From NCBI RefSeq assembly GCF_038502225.1, contig NC_091307.1, positions 19,627,532 through 19,691,531 on the forward strand: a stretch of 64,000 nt of DNA, given 5' to 3'. A model generated the notes under the pieces. It had not been told where the DNA came from and made no database searches. It saw only the letters and a list, made by a program, of their open reading frames with translations. Every line of letters starts with the position of its first letter. Within the stretch, counting starts at the first letter, position 1. Shown one piece after another: positions 1-11,272 of the stretch. The DNA comes from Cherax quadricarinatus (Eukaryota; Arthropoda; Malacostraca; Decapoda; Parastacidae). A program made the position numbers and the translations under genes.

Positions 1-1330
1 TTGAGTACCACTGATTTGCCTTCATTGGCGCTGACTTGCCTTAATTGGTATTGACTTGCTTACACTAACTTTGGATCTCTTCAGAGTGTAAGACTCGTTT
101 CTAATGAACTAAACTAGCAAGTCATTTAGACATGAAAAGGACTCTGTGAAATGGGCTGCCACTGATACCTTCTGCCTTGCCTCAGAAAATTTCCCCTCCT
201 ATGGGTTGCTGTCTTGCATAGCTCCTGACGACACACGAGAATGCGAAAGGTCTAGAGATAAAAATTTCCATCCCCATGTAGCATGTTCTGAAGGTAAAGG
301 ATTATGGAAGCTTTAAACTGGATACTAAAGTTCAGGCAAAGGGTGATCAGCAAAGTTGGGGGTTGGTGAATCACTCAGGAAAGTTACACACTATTATCCC
401 TTAGATTTGCATTGTATTTCACCCTGGCGTGTGAAACAGGAATATTTTAGACAATTTATAAAAGACTTTCGTGTCTGGTCGTTTATTAGACGGCGCGAGA
501 GAGCTTATGAGCGAGATAATGCTGTCAGTTCACACAGCGGAGCAGCTGGTAGCCAGGAGAGAGCTGTCATAGTGACCCCTGCCACGCCATACCCTAATAT
601 AGGAGCAAATGACCCTTGGATTCATAAAGGGGCAGTTGACGCGAGGAAGACCTTGTTATAATTTTTTTCATAAAAACCTACCTCACAGTAGATATAATTT
701 CAGTGATAATCTAGTAATTCATGAGGATACCCTTTTATGCAATTGGAGAAGGAACAGCTGGTGTCGAGGAGCAAACGAGGAGAGGTTTGCTAGTTCAGTA
801 GTTAAGACATTCGCCACGATGAAGCAGTCGCTCGCAGGGGAGTCTTATCCAACGGATACAGAGGGCATAGTTCTCACGGTATACGAGAAAGTTAGGCTAC
901 CAAAAAGTCTTAGAGTAAAAAAATGAGAAAAAAAAACTACTAAATCAAACTTAATTTAAAATTTTACTGAAAATGTTAGTAAAGAATTTGGAATCGTTGG
1001 AATTAGATCAGTTATTGGAAAAAGTCTGTTTTTATGGTCGGCTTCCAACATTTACCGTTGCTGTGCTAGTAAAAGAAATCATGTCGTTTTCACTTTGACC
1101 TGTATCAATTTCAATTTGCCAATTTTATTAAATTGTTTCCCGTGTAACAACTAGAGAACGCCTCTTCTGCTCGGCTTCAAACCCTACACGCTGGTGTATC
1201 TTAATTGGGGTATTTTTGTCTTTATTTTCAACTCTGTTAGTGCGAATTTGCAATGTTTAAACCAAATTTATCAAACTGGATTTTCTTGAAAAAAGTTATC
1301 GTAGAGAATTGGAAATAGAATATAAATGAG
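1..1330. other. No gene recognised; unannotated A/T-rich DNA
   Basis: Two short open frames (about 100 codons at 356-661 and 609-926) overlap here, but neither shows a recognisable motif and neither has a convincing ATG context. Apart from a repeat at about 163-290 I see nothing functional. Confidence 0.6.
163..290. repeat. Partial copy of a foldback repeat also at 48.64-48.83 kb
   Basis: The stretch shares the words CTGCCACTGATA, CTCCTGACGACACACG and TTCCATCCCCATGTAGC with the foldback element at 48635-48830, with several substitutions. It looks like one arm plus the centre of that family, so it is a dispersed repeat and not a gene. Confidence 0.6.
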
Positions 1331-1345
1331 AATATATTATATATA

Positions 1346-1413
<68 letters not shown>
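1331..1413. repeat. (TA)n microsatellite
   Basis: Near-perfect TA repeat that directly abuts the GTCGTGCCGAATA terminus of the MITE starting at 1414. Confidence 0.95.
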
Positions 1414-1416
<3 letters not shown>

Positions 1417-1728
1417 GTGCCGAATAGGCAGAACTTGCGATCTTGGCTTAAATAGCAACGCTCATCTTGCCATATAGGACAAGCGAAAATTTGTGTATGC
1501 AATAATTTCACCAAAATCATTCTGAACCTAACGAAAAAAAATGATTTAACTGTGTTTGTTTAGTATTAAATTATTGTAAACAAATCTAAAATATATATAG
1601 TTGAGTTAGGCTAAAATAAATTGTTCTTGTTAAAATAAGGTTAGGTAAGTTTTCTAAGATTCTTTTGGTGCAAAATTATTTTTTTTTACATTAACATTAA
1701 TGAAAAAATATATCTTTAAACGTATAAA
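1414..1728 (+). mobile_element. TA-tract MITE, copy A, 5' part (interrupted)
   Basis: Starts with the terminal inverted repeat GTCGTGCCGAATA next to (TA)n and follows the family internal sequence (CGATCTTGGC, CTTGCCATATAGGAC, GGTTAGGTAAG) to AAACGTATAA. There it is broken by foreign sequence. The missing end, AGAGAAAATTTTAG through ATTCGGCACGAC, is found about 3.9 kb downstream at about 5651-5727. The element has no coding capacity. Confidence 0.85.
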
Positions 1729-2067
1729 CGTATTAAACGAGGATATCTCTCCAAGAGAGAACCCGCAGTAATGGATTTAAATTAGATAAGTTTAGATTTA
1801 GAAAGGACATAGGAAAGTATTGGTTTCGAAATAGGGTAGTTGATGAGTGGAACAGTCTGCCTAGTTGGGTTGTTGAGGCTGGGACTTTGGGTGGTTTCGA
1901 GTTTGGGTTGGATAAGTGCATGAGTGGGAGGGGTTGGATTTGAGAGGGACTTGTACATCGGAGCTTGTTTCTTGGGTGGCATTGAAAATTGGGTTGATCA
2001 AATGTTTGTTAGTGGGATGAATTGTAAAGGACCTGCCTAGTATGGGCCAACAGGCCTGCTGCAGTGT
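1729..2067 (+). mobile_element. 3' end of a CR1/Jockey-like non-LTR retrotransposon
   Basis: Contains the C-terminal tail of a reverse-transcriptase ORF (1773-1943) and a short 3' UTR ending GGCCTGCTGCAGTGTTCCTCC. The UTR continues after the inserted LINE at 5643 (ATGTTCTTATA). The piece sits inside MITE copy A and is itself interrupted by the RTE-like LINE. Confidence 0.7.
1773..1943 (+). pseudogene. Non-LTR RT C-terminal tail fragment
   Basis: Fifty-six codons are open to a TGA. The translation contains FRFRKDIGKYWFRNRVVDEW followed by NSLPSWVVEAGTL and FEFGLDKCM. This matches the pattern R-x-x-FF-x-NRVV-x-WNSLP-x-x-VV-x-A-x-S-x-x-F-x-x-x-LD that closes many CR1- and Jockey-type RT proteins. 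Everything upstream (endonuclease, catalytic RT) is absent, so this is a 5'-truncated retrocopy and not a functional gene. It matters mainly as the landing site of the next insertion. Confidence 0.75.
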
Positions 2068-2079
2068 TCCTCCTTTCTT
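2068..2079. repeat. Target-site duplication, left copy
   Basis: TCCTCCTTTCTT occurs here, directly before the LINE oligo-T (its poly-A tail read on the plus strand), and again at 5631-5642 directly after the LINE 5' end. A perfect 12-bp duplication flanking the element defines the insertion. Confidence 0.85.
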
Positions 2080-2339
2080 TTTTTTTTTTTTTTTTTATTA
2101 TCACACCGGCCGATTCCCACCAAGGCAGGGTGGCCCGAAAAAGAAAAACTTTCACCATCATTCACTCCATCACTGTCTTGCCAGAAGGGTGCTTTACACT
2201 ACAGTTTTTAAACTGCAACATTAACACCCCTCCTTCAGAGTGCAGGCACTGTACTTCCCATCTCCAGGACTCAAGTCCGGCCTGCCGGTTTCCCTGAATC
2301 CCTTCATAAATGTTACTTTGCTCACACTCCAACAGCACG

Positions 2340-5246
2340 TCAAGTATTAAAAACCATTTGTCTCCATTCACTCCTATCAAACACGCTCACGCATGCCTGC
2401 TGGAAGTCCAAGCCCCTCGCACACAAAACCTCCTTTACCCCCTCCCTCCAACCCTTCCTAGGCCGACCCCTACCCCGCCTTCCTTCCACTACAGACTGAT
2501 ACACTCTTGAAGTCATTCTGTTTCGCTCCATTCTCTCTACATGTCCGAACCACCTCAACAACCCTTCCTCAGCCCTCTGGACAACAGTTTTGGTAATCCC
2601 GCACCTCCTCCTAACTTCCAAACTACGAATTCTCTGCATTATATTCACACCACACATTGCCCTCAGACATGACATCTCCACTGCCTCCAGCCTTCTCCTC
2701 GCTGCAACATTCATCACCCACGCTTCACACCCATATAAGAGCGTTGGTAAAACTATACTCTCATACATTCCCCTCTTTGCCTCCAAGGACAAAGTTCTTT
2801 GTCTCCACAGACTCCTAAGTGCACCACTCACTCTTTTTCCCTCATCAATTCTATGATTCACCTCATCTTTCATAGACCCATCTGCTGACACGTCCACTCC
2901 CAAATATCTGAATACGTTCACCTCCTCCATACTCTCTCCCTCCAATCTGATATTCAATCTTTCATCACCTAATCTTTTTGTTATCCTCATAACCTTACTC
3001 TTTCCTGTATTCACCTTTAATTTTCTTCTTTTGCACACCCTACCAAATTCATCCACCAATCTCTGCAACTTCTCTTCAGAATCTCCCAAGAGCACAGTGT
3101 CATCAGCAAAGAGCAGCTGTGACAACTCCCACTTTGTGTGTGATTCTTTATCTTTTAACTCCACGCCTCTTGCCAAGACCCTCGCATTTACTTCTCTTAC
3201 AACCCCATCTATAAATATATTAAACAACCACGGTGACATCACACATCCTTGTCTAAGGCCTACTTTTACTGGGAAAAAATTTCCCTCTTTCCTACATACT
3301 CTAACTTGAGCCTCACTATCCTCGTAAAAACTCTTCACTGCTTTCAGTAACCTACCTCCTACACCATACACTTGCAACATCTGCCACATTGCCCCCCTAT
3401 CCACCCTGTCATACGCCTTTTCCAAATCCATAAATGCCACAAAGACCTCTTTAGCCTTATCTAAATACTGTTCACTTATATGTTTCACTGTAAACACCTG
3501 GTCCACACACCCCCTACCTTTCCTAAAGCCTCCTTGTTCATCTGCTATCCTATTCTCCGTCTTACTCTTAATTCTTTCAATTATAACTCTACCATACACT
3601 TTACCAGGTACACTCAACAGACTTATCCCCCTATAATTTTTGCACTCTCTTTTATCCCCTTTGCCTTTATACAAAGGAACTATGCATGCTCTCTGCCAAT
3701 CCCTAGGTACCTTACCTTCTTCCATACATTTATTAAATAATTGCACCAACCACTCCAAAACTATATCCCCACCTGCTTTTAACATTTCTATCTTTATCCC
3801 ATCAATCCCGGCTGCCTTACCCCCTTTCATTTTACCTACTGCCTCACGAACTTCCCCCACACTCACAACTGGCTCTTCCTCACTCCTACAAGATGTTATT
3901 CCTCCTTGCCCTATACACGAAATCACAGCTTCCCTATCTTCATCAACATTTAACAATTCCTCAAAATATTCCTTCCATCTTCCCAATACCTCTAACTCTC
4001 CATTTAATAACTCTCCTCTCCTATTTTTAACTGACAAATCCATTTGTTCTCTAGGCTTTCTTAACTTGTTAATCTCACTCCAAAACTTTTTCTTATTTTC
4101 AACAAAATTTGTTGATAACATCTCACCCACTCTCTCATTTGCTCTCTTTTTACATTGCTTCACCACTCTCTTAACTTCTCTCTTTTTCTCCATATACTCT
4201 TCCCTCCTTGCATCACTTCTACTTTGTAAAAACTTCTCATATGCTAACTTTTTCTCCCTTACTACTCTCTTTACATCATCATTCCACCAATCGCTCCTCT
4301 TCCCTCCTGCACCCACTTTCCTGTAACCACAAACTTCTGCTGAACACTCTAACACTACATTTTTAAACCTACCCCATACCTCTTCGACCCCATTGCCTAT
4401 GCTCTCATTAGCCCATCTATCCTCCAATAGCTGTTTATATCTTACCCTAACTGCCTCCTCTTTTAGTTTATAAACCTTCACCTCTCTCTTCCCTGATGCT
4501 TCTATTCTCCTTGTATCCCATCTACCTTTTACTCTCAGTGTAGCTACAACTAGAAAGTGATCTGATATATCTGTGGCCCCTCTATAAACATGTACATCCT
4601 GAAGTCTACTCAACAGTCTTTTATCTACCAATACATAATCCAACAAACTACTGTCATTTCGCCCTACATCATATCGTGTATACTTATTTATCCTCTTTTT
4701 CTTAAAATATGTATTACCTATAACTAAACCCCTTTCTATACAAAGTTCAATCAAAGGGCTCCCATTATCATTTACACCTGGCACCCCAAACTTACCTACC
4801 ACACCCTCTCTAAAAGTTTCTCCTACTTTAGCATTCAAGTCCCCTACCACAATTACTCTCTCACTTGGTTCAAAGGCTCCTATACATTCACTTAACATCT
4901 CCCAAAATCTCTCTCTCTCCTCTGCATTCCTCTCTTCTCCAGGTGCATACACGCTTATTATGACCCACTTCTCGCATCCAACCTTTACTTTAATCCACAT
5001 AATTCTTGAATTTACACATTCATATTCTCTTTTCTCCTTCCATAACTGATCATTTAACATTACTGCTACCCCTTCCTTTGCTCTAACTCTCTCAGATACT
5101 CCAGATTTAATCCCATTTATTTCCCCCCACTGAAACTCTCCTACCCCCTTCAGCTTTGTTTCGCTTAGGGCCAGGACATCCAACTTCTTTTCATTCATAA
5201 CATCAGCAATCATCTGTTTCTTGTCATCCGCACTACATCCACGCAC
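2340..5246 (-). CDS. LINE endonuclease-reverse transcriptase polyprotein
   Basis: A 968-codon open frame encoding target-primed reverse transcription machinery. The N-terminal third is an APE-like EEP endonuclease: ALSETKLKG (catalytic Glu), SVYAPGEE, VVGDLNAKVG, LLDYVLV and the closing ISDHFLVV. The RT follows in order: GKAAGIDGIKIEMLKAG, NYRGISLLSV, EQGGFRKGRG, VAFMDLEKAYDRVD, GLRQGCVMSPWLFNIFIDG, the catalytic LLFADDTVLLG, and FRYLGVDVS. The C-terminus has a basic WFGHVERMERNR...GRGRPRKGW tail typical of RTE-like and 'craniofacial development protein 2-like' elements. The listed first codon is GTG; the frame stays open about 70 bp further upstream and encodes LGCLNV with the expected endonuclease Asn, but contains no ATG there. 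The true start is therefore unclear. Clade RTE is my best guess. Confidence 0.92.
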   Translation of the reverse strand: MRGCSADDKKQMIADVMNEKKLDVLALSETKLKGVGEFQWGEINGIKSGVSERVRAKEGVAVMLNDQLWKEKREYECVNSRIMWIKVKVGCEKWVIISVYAPGEERNAEERERFWEMLSECIGAFEPSERVIVVGDLNAKVGETFREGVVGKFGVPGVNDNGSPLIELCIERGLVIGNTYFKKKRINKYTRYDVGRNDSSLLDYVLVDKRLLSRLQDVHVYRGATDISDHFLVVATLRVKGRWDTRRIEASGKREVKVYKLKEEAVRVRYKQLLEDRWANESIGNGVEEVWGRFKNVVLECSAEVCGYRKVGAGGKRSDWWNDDVKRVVREKKLAYEKFLQSRSDARREEYMEKKREVKRVVKQCKKRANERVGEMLSTNFVENKKKFWSEINKLRKPREQMDLSVKNRRGELLNGELEVLGRWKEYFEELLNVDEDREAVISCIGQGGITSCRSEEEPVVSVGEVREAVGKMKGGKAAGIDGIKIEMLKAGGDIVLEWLVQLFNKCMEEGKVPRDWQRACIVPLYKGKGDKRECKNYRGISLLSVPGKVYGRVIIERIKSKTENRIADEQGGFRKGRGCVDQVFTVKHISEQYLDKAKEVFVAFMDLEKAYDRVDRGAMWQMLQVYGVGGRLLKAVKSFYEDSEAQVRVCRKEGNFFPVKVGLRQGCVMSPWLFNIFIDGVVREVNARVLARGVELKDKESHTKWELSQLLFADDTVLLGDSEEKLQRLVDEFGRVCKRRKLKVNTGKSKVMRITKRLGDERLNIRLEGESMEEVNVFRYLGVDVSADGSMKDEVNHRIDEGKRVSGALRSLWRQRTLSLEAKRGMYESIVLPTLLYGCEAWVMNVAARRRLEAVEMSCLRAMCGVNIMQRIRSLEVRRRCGITKTVVQRAEEGLLRWFGHVERMERNRMTSRVYQSVVEGRRGRGRPRKGWREGVKEVLCARGLDFQQACVSVFDRSEWRQMVFNT

Positions 5247-5630
5247 ATTTAAGCAACCCAGTTTTATAAAGTTTTTCTTCTTCTCTTTTTTAGTAATTGT
5301 ATACAGGAGAAGGGGTTACTAGCCCATTGCTCCCGGCATTTTAGTCGCCTCATACGACACGCATGGCTTACGGAGGAAAGATTCTTTTCCACTTCCCCAT
5401 GGACAATAGAAGAAATAAAAAAGAACAAGAGCTATTTAGAAAAAGGAGAAAAACCTAGATGTATGTATATATATATATGCATGTGCGTGTCTGTGAAGTG
5501 TGACCAAAGTGTAAGTAGGAGTAGCAAGATATCCCTGTTATCTTAGCGTGTTTATGAGACAGAAAAAGAAGCCAGCAATCCTACCATCATGCAAAACAGT
5601 TACAGGTTTTTGTTTCACAGTCATCTGGCA
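5247..5630 (-). other. LINE 5' UTR with conserved block
   Basis: Holds the block GAGGCGACTAAAATGCCGGG...TAACCCCTTCTCCTG, also present in copy 2 (about 12600-12680) and in the deleted derivative (about 57490-57570). Retention in the ORF-less derivative suggests a role in transcription or RNA structure. No promoter motif is identifiable. Confidence 0.6.
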
Positions 5631-5642
5631 TCCTCCTTTCTT
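5631..5642. repeat. Target-site duplication, right copy
   Basis: TCCTCCTTTCTT, identical to 2068-2079. Confidence 0.85.
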
Positions 5643-5727
5643 ATGTTCTTATAAGAGAAAATTTTAGAAAGGACTTAATTTTAAGTGAGTTCTTGCTAAT
5701 TGACCAGTTTTACATATTCGGCACGAC
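5643..5727 (+). mobile_element. Remnant of CR1-like 3' end, then 3' part of MITE copy A
   Basis: ATGTTCTTATA completes the CR1-like tail. From about 5651 the MITE resumes (AGAGAAAATTTTAG, GACCAGTTTTAC) and ends at the inverted terminal repeat TATTCGGCACGAC followed by a short (TA)5. Together with 1414-1728 this restores one MITE copy of about 390 bp. Confidence 0.85.
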
Positions 5728-6323
5728 ATATATATATGGAGGTTTGGGGGAGTACAAGGCCTACACTGTATGTGAGTACCGGGCAAGATTATCGTACATA
5801 CAAACCTCGAAAAGCTCTTATAAAAACATCTATATCCAGCACCATGCACCATGCTTCCAGTTAACGTGGAAATGATTGTGTCGATGCATGGACTATTTAA
5901 AGGCTTATGTTATGGAAAAACAATGTGAAATTAATGTTAACGAGGGAGTGACCAGTCAGTGCATCCACCCCCACGTCACGGGGGTGGGTGGAAGAGGTGG
6001 GATGTGTAACTAGATGGTGAGTGAACACATTGGTTCAGCAGTGCCCATACCCACATTGTTCATAGTGTACATGGGAAACAAATAAAGTTGTGTGTATTGT
6101 AAGACAGTGTGAACAATATATAGTGTGCAAGTCCATGTGTATTGTACTCCCTGGGATAACCCCACTCAACCTGCGCCTCCCCCACCTAATTCCCAAGGGA
6201 AGTTTTCCCCTTCCCCTCCCGGCCCCTCAAACTCCACCAGGCCACCACGGTCAAGTTCACTACCTTCCACGCACCATACCCACCCAGCATGTCATATTCC
6301 ACTCCTATTGTCTAGTCTAGCAG

Positions 6324-7235
6324 ATGGATGCCAACCAGGAGGAAGCAAGCAGCCAGGGAAATGGCACGGCTGGCAATACTAGGAGAGGCAAGTGTCGGTC
6401 ATGCTTACAGCTTCGTTGTCTCAACTCTAATGGTTTCCTCCGCAAACACGGTAGTTGCCCTGGTTCAGGATGTCCTCCTGTGGAAAGTGATGATCCAGAG
6501 CCACCTCAGGTACCTGAACCTACTCCAACAGATTTTATCTCATCAGACAATCTCTTGGAAGCAATTAAAGCAACAGGTACGAGGACACTCACACATATTC
6601 CCAAAGCAGCCCGTCCACACGCAGCTGGGAAACTTACAGACCTCCTGAAAAAAGTAAACGATGGTTCCACTATCTTAAATGCTCCACCAACCATCAAGGC
6701 ATGGCACAACTTGCTACTTTTTGGCAATGTCTGCTTAGCTGTGCCGGAAAGAAGGGGAAAGAGGCTAGCCTCAATGATAATTAAATCCTTAAGAGATTTT
6801 CCTAGAGTTGATAACCTCATTCACCTTCCCCGTCAACACAAAAAAGGGAGAGGCAGAACCCCCACTCACTCTACTGATAGTGAAAAAGTCAGAGTCCAGG
6901 TGAGCAAGAAAATTGAAGAGGGCAACACAGTGGGGGCAATCAGAATTATTACCAGTGAAGATACAGTTGCTCCCAGGGATGCTGACACGGCTGAAGCACT
7001 TAGAGGAAAGCACCCTGCCAGGGAAACCAGTGGCACCAACAGTTCCAACACCTCTGTCCCCACTATGGAACCATTGATTGTGGAAGACTCAGACATTTAC
7101 AAAGCAATAATGTCGTTCCCATCTGGCTCTGCTGGGGGTTACACTGGAATAAGGCCACAGCATTTAAAGGAAATGGTTAATCCAGTTATTGGGGAAATTG
7201 CAGAGACACTGCTTTCAGGCTGGTCTGATTCCTGA
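6324..7235 (+). pseudogene. RLE retrotransposon ORF, N-terminal part (frame disrupted)
   Basis: The frame starts at ATG and begins with a cysteine/histidine-rich finger, CRSC...C...LRKHGSCPGSGC (about residues 23-50), presumably for nucleic-acid binding. A long linker follows, then the start of the RT domain: IYKAIMSFPSGSAGGYTGIR and PQHLKEM, the motif that precedes RT motif 1 in these elements. The frame then stops (TGA at 7233) while RT sequence continues in another frame (see 7189-9246). Family members I recall have extra residues between the 'RPQHLK' motif and 'FFGA', so a small out-of-frame deletion near 7205-7220 is the likely lesion. That lesion would inactivate this copy. Confidence 0.7.
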
Positions 7236-9246
7236 TGAAATTAGACCTTTCTTTTTTGGTGCAACACTTTGTGCACTTAAAAAGAAGGATGGAGGAATTC
7301 GGCCAATTGCAGTAGGCAACACCTTACGCCGCCTCGTATCCAAAGCTGCTGTCCGAAGTATTCGTGCACAGGCAGCCATGATGCTTCAACCAAACCAGCT
7401 TGGCTTTGGGGTCTCTCAAGGAAGTGAAGCAGCGGTTCATGCAACAAGGGCATATATCAACAACCTGCCTGAGGACAATGCAGTGGTAAAATTAGATTTC
7501 AAGAATGCATTCAATCTCCTGAAAAGAGACGTGGTATTAGCAGCAGTACAAGAACATTTCCCTGGTCTCTTCCCTTTTGTTTCAGCTGGGTATAGCAAGG
7601 AATCAATGCTTCTCTTTGGAGAGCATGAAATCACATCATCGGAGGGTGTCCAACAAGGAGATCCTCTTGCACCATTTCTCTTCTGTATTGCAGTTAGGGA
7701 AATCACAGTCAGACTGACCAGCGAGCTAAACATCTGGTTCCTAGATGATGGCACACTAGCAGGTACAAAAGAGTCCCTCCTACATGACCTTACACAGGTA
7801 ATGACACGGGGACAGGAAATGGGTCTCATCCTGAATCCATCCAAATGTGAAATCATCTCAGTCAGTCAACAAGTGATAAATGCAGTGAGATCAAAACTAC
7901 CAGGAGCAGCAGTCATTGCCCCCACAAATAGTGTCTTGCTAGGAGCACCTCTGGGAAGCAATGCCATTGACACAATTCTCAGGAAGAAATTGGAAGAGTT
8001 AAGGAGAATGGAACAACGAATTGGCAATCTGGACACCCACGATGCCTTGTACCTTCTCACAAAGTGCTTGAGTCTGCCCAGGTTGACATATTTCCTAAGA
8101 TGTGCACCTTCATATGATAACCCTATACTGCACGAATATGACAGTATTCTGAGGCAGATTTTTACGAAAGTACTTAACCTTAATCTAGAAGACGGGCAGT
8201 GGAACCAAGCTACACTTCCAGTCAGACTAGGAGGCATTGGTGTCCGCAAGTCATCACAGATTGCGTTACCTGCTTTTCTGTCCTCGTGTATTGCATCCAG
8301 AGAGCTTGTAGCAGCGATTCTCCCTGAACATCTTAGGGACAAGATTGGAGTCCAGGACCAAAAATTCATTGACGGAGCAATGATCTGGGATAATCTAACG
8401 GGCTCAGAAACCAGACCTGCTCCCCCCAACAACTACAAACAATCACACTGGGATGGTCGAATAGTGGAAAATATAGCCTCAACGATGCTTCAGAGTGTGT
8501 CAGGGAAGGATAGAGCCCGCCTGCTGGCAGTGAGAGCCCCTCATGCTGGGGACTTTCTGTTGGCTGTTCCCAACTCCAGCCTTGGCACACGCCTCGACCC
8601 ACAGACCATCCGCATCGGTGTTGCCCTCCGACTTGCCGCCCCTATTCTCGCCGAACACAGGTGTATTTGTGGCAGTGAAGCAGCAGACCGATTCGGGTAC
8701 CATGGTCTTGTGTGCCGTAAATCCGAGGGAAAGATTGCAAGACATGAGGAGGTTAATAACATTATCAAGAGGAGCCTCACAACAGCTGGATGCCCAGCAG
8801 TAAGGGAGCCACCGCAACTATGCAGATCTGACTGCAGCCAGAAGCGTCCAGATGGTATCACCCTTCAAGCCTGGACAGATGGGAAGCAGGTGGTGTGGGA
8901 CTATACATGTGCATCTACCTTGGCTGATACCTATCTCCAATACACCAGGGAGGAAGGAGGGGCAGCTGCCAGCTTTAGGGAGTCCCAAAAGTCTAGAAAA
9001 TATGGAGAACTTGCCCATCATTATATGTTTGTTCCCATAGGCTCAGAGACCCTTGGCTCATGGGGAAAGAGTGCATCTAATTTCCTTAAGAAGCTGGGAA
9101 AAAGACTCATCAGGGTAACTAGGGATCCCAGGGCAGCTAGTTTTCTGTTCCAGCGGCTCAGTGCGGCTGTTCAAAGGGGTAATGCATGCTGCATTTTGGG
9201 CACACGCCCCAGCTCTGAGGAGCTGGATGAGATTTTCGCCTTATAA
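7189..9246 (+). CDS. RT plus restriction-like endonuclease domain, C-terminal part
   Basis: About 680 open codons; the first genuine codons are near 7205, since the nominal start is TTG. The RT motifs are KKDGGIRPIAVGNTLRRLVS, NQLGFGVSQGSEAAVHATRA, VVKLDFKNAFNLLKRD, EGVQQGDPLAPFLFC, the catalytic IWFLDDGTLAG (F-L-D-D instead of FADD), and LNPSKCEI. The C-terminal third has CICG...GYHGLVC (a C-x-C-x10-H-x3-C knuckle), an ARHEEVNNII stretch, then RPDG followed 15 residues later by WDYTC. This layout recalls the CCHC plus PD-x12-15-D/E restriction-like endonuclease of R2/R4-type elements. It would nick the target site for target-primed reverse transcription. The clade is unresolved. A second partial copy of its 3' end is at 36.85 kb. 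Confidence 0.75.
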   Translation: MGKLQRHCFQAGLIPDEIRPFFFGATLCALKKKDGGIRPIAVGNTLRRLVSKAAVRSIRAQAAMMLQPNQLGFGVSQGSEAAVHATRAYINNLPEDNAVVKLDFKNAFNLLKRDVVLAAVQEHFPGLFPFVSAGYSKESMLLFGEHEITSSEGVQQGDPLAPFLFCIAVREITVRLTSELNIWFLDDGTLAGTKESLLHDLTQVMTRGQEMGLILNPSKCEIISVSQQVINAVRSKLPGAAVIAPTNSVLLGAPLGSNAIDTILRKKLEELRRMEQRIGNLDTHDALYLLTKCLSLPRLTYFLRCAPSYDNPILHEYDSILRQIFTKVLNLNLEDGQWNQATLPVRLGGIGVRKSSQIALPAFLSSCIASRELVAAILPEHLRDKIGVQDQKFIDGAMIWDNLTGSETRPAPPNNYKQSHWDGRIVENIASTMLQSVSGKDRARLLAVRAPHAGDFLLAVPNSSLGTRLDPQTIRIGVALRLAAPILAEHRCICGSEAADRFGYHGLVCRKSEGKIARHEEVNNIIKRSLTTAGCPAVREPPQLCRSDCSQKRPDGITLQAWTDGKQVVWDYTCASTLADTYLQYTREEGGAAASFRESQKSRKYGELAHHYMFVPIGSETLGSWGKSASNFLKKLGKRLIRVTRDPRAASFLFQRLSAAVQRGNACCILGTRPSSEELDEIFAL

Positions 9247-9405
9247 TCGGTGATACACACGTAACAACATGTACCGTATATGCCACCTTTATATCAACAA
9301 TGTATCTCTTAAATCTTCTGTACCATATTATGTAATAAAATATTCCTATTGGTAAAAAAAAATAGTTTAAAAGATGGGGTGGTAGGGGAAGTAGAATATT
9401 CAAAT

Positions 9406-9443
9406 GGCTTCAGGAAGAAATCCAAATATTCTTCCTTGAAGCC
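9406..9443 (+). other. 3' UTR hairpin of the RLE element
   Basis: GGCTTCAGGAAGAA pairs with TTCTTCCTTGAAGCC around an 8-9 nt loop. The same hairpin is conserved at 38804-38841 and in the 39.4-kb copy, so it is probably the RNA signal recognised by the element's RT. Confidence 0.65.
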
Positions 9444-9528
9444 TTTTTATCCACTTCTCCGAGGCTATGGGTCCCACAATTTACACCAGAGGTGGACCCC
9501 ATCATATATATATATATTATATATATAT

Positions 9529-11108
<1,580 letters not shown>

Positions 11109-11272
11109 ACAAATAACTCGCACATAGAAGAGAGGAGCTTACGACGACGTTTAGGTCCGACTTCGACCATTTACAAAGTCACACTAAGCCACACTAGTGT
11201 GACTTTGTAAATGGTCCAAGTCGGACCGAAACGTCATCGTAAGCTCCTCTCTTTTATGTGCGGCTTATTTGT
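11109..11272. mobile_element. Foldback element with GACGTTT(A/C)GGTCC arms
   Basis: Left arm 11109-11186 and right arm 11196-11272 are inverted copies (GAGGAGCTTACGACGACGTT against AACGTCATCGTAAGCTCCTC, and ACCATTTACAAAGTCACAC against its complement) with a loop of under 10 bp. Related shorter foldbacks lie at 59.33 and 61.79 kb. No coding capacity. Confidence 0.85.

Larger units (their letters stand above)
2080..5630 (-). mobile_element. RTE-like LINE, copy 1 (nearly full length, ORF intact)
   Basis: A 3.55-kb non-LTR retrotransposon on the minus strand. From 5' to 3' it has a 5' UTR of about 380 bp, one long ORF with endonuclease and reverse transcriptase, a 3' UTR of about 260 bp ending in a stem-loop (CCACC...GGTGG, then CGGCCGGTGTG), and an oligo-A tail. 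It is bounded by a perfect 12-bp target-site duplication. Compared with the derivative at 57.2 kb it lacks only about the first 45 bp of the family 5' end. It is more than 99% identical to copy 2 at 12.4-15.9 kb, which points to very recent activity. Confidence 0.92.
5738..9503 (+). mobile_element. RLE-type non-LTR retrotransposon in (TA)n
   Basis: About 3.8 kb between a short (TA)5 at 5728-5737 and (TA)n at 9504-9528. It has a candidate 5' UTR of about 590 bp, a two-frame ORF (N-terminal zinc finger, RT, C-terminal RLE-like domain), an AATAAA at about 9332, an A-rich stretch, a strong 3' hairpin (9406-9443), and the terminal sequence GAGGTGGACCCCAT abutting (TA)n. Three other truncated copies of its 3' end occur in the window (38.7, 39.3 and 56.1 kb). 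The 5' boundary is inferred from the microsatellite junction. Confidence 0.7.

Noticed and set aside
3640..4326. 228-codon frame rich in Ser/Leu/Phe on the plus strand (mirrored at 13651-14337)
   Set aside because: It is the antisense shadow of the LINE ORF; its presence in both copies simply follows from copy identity.
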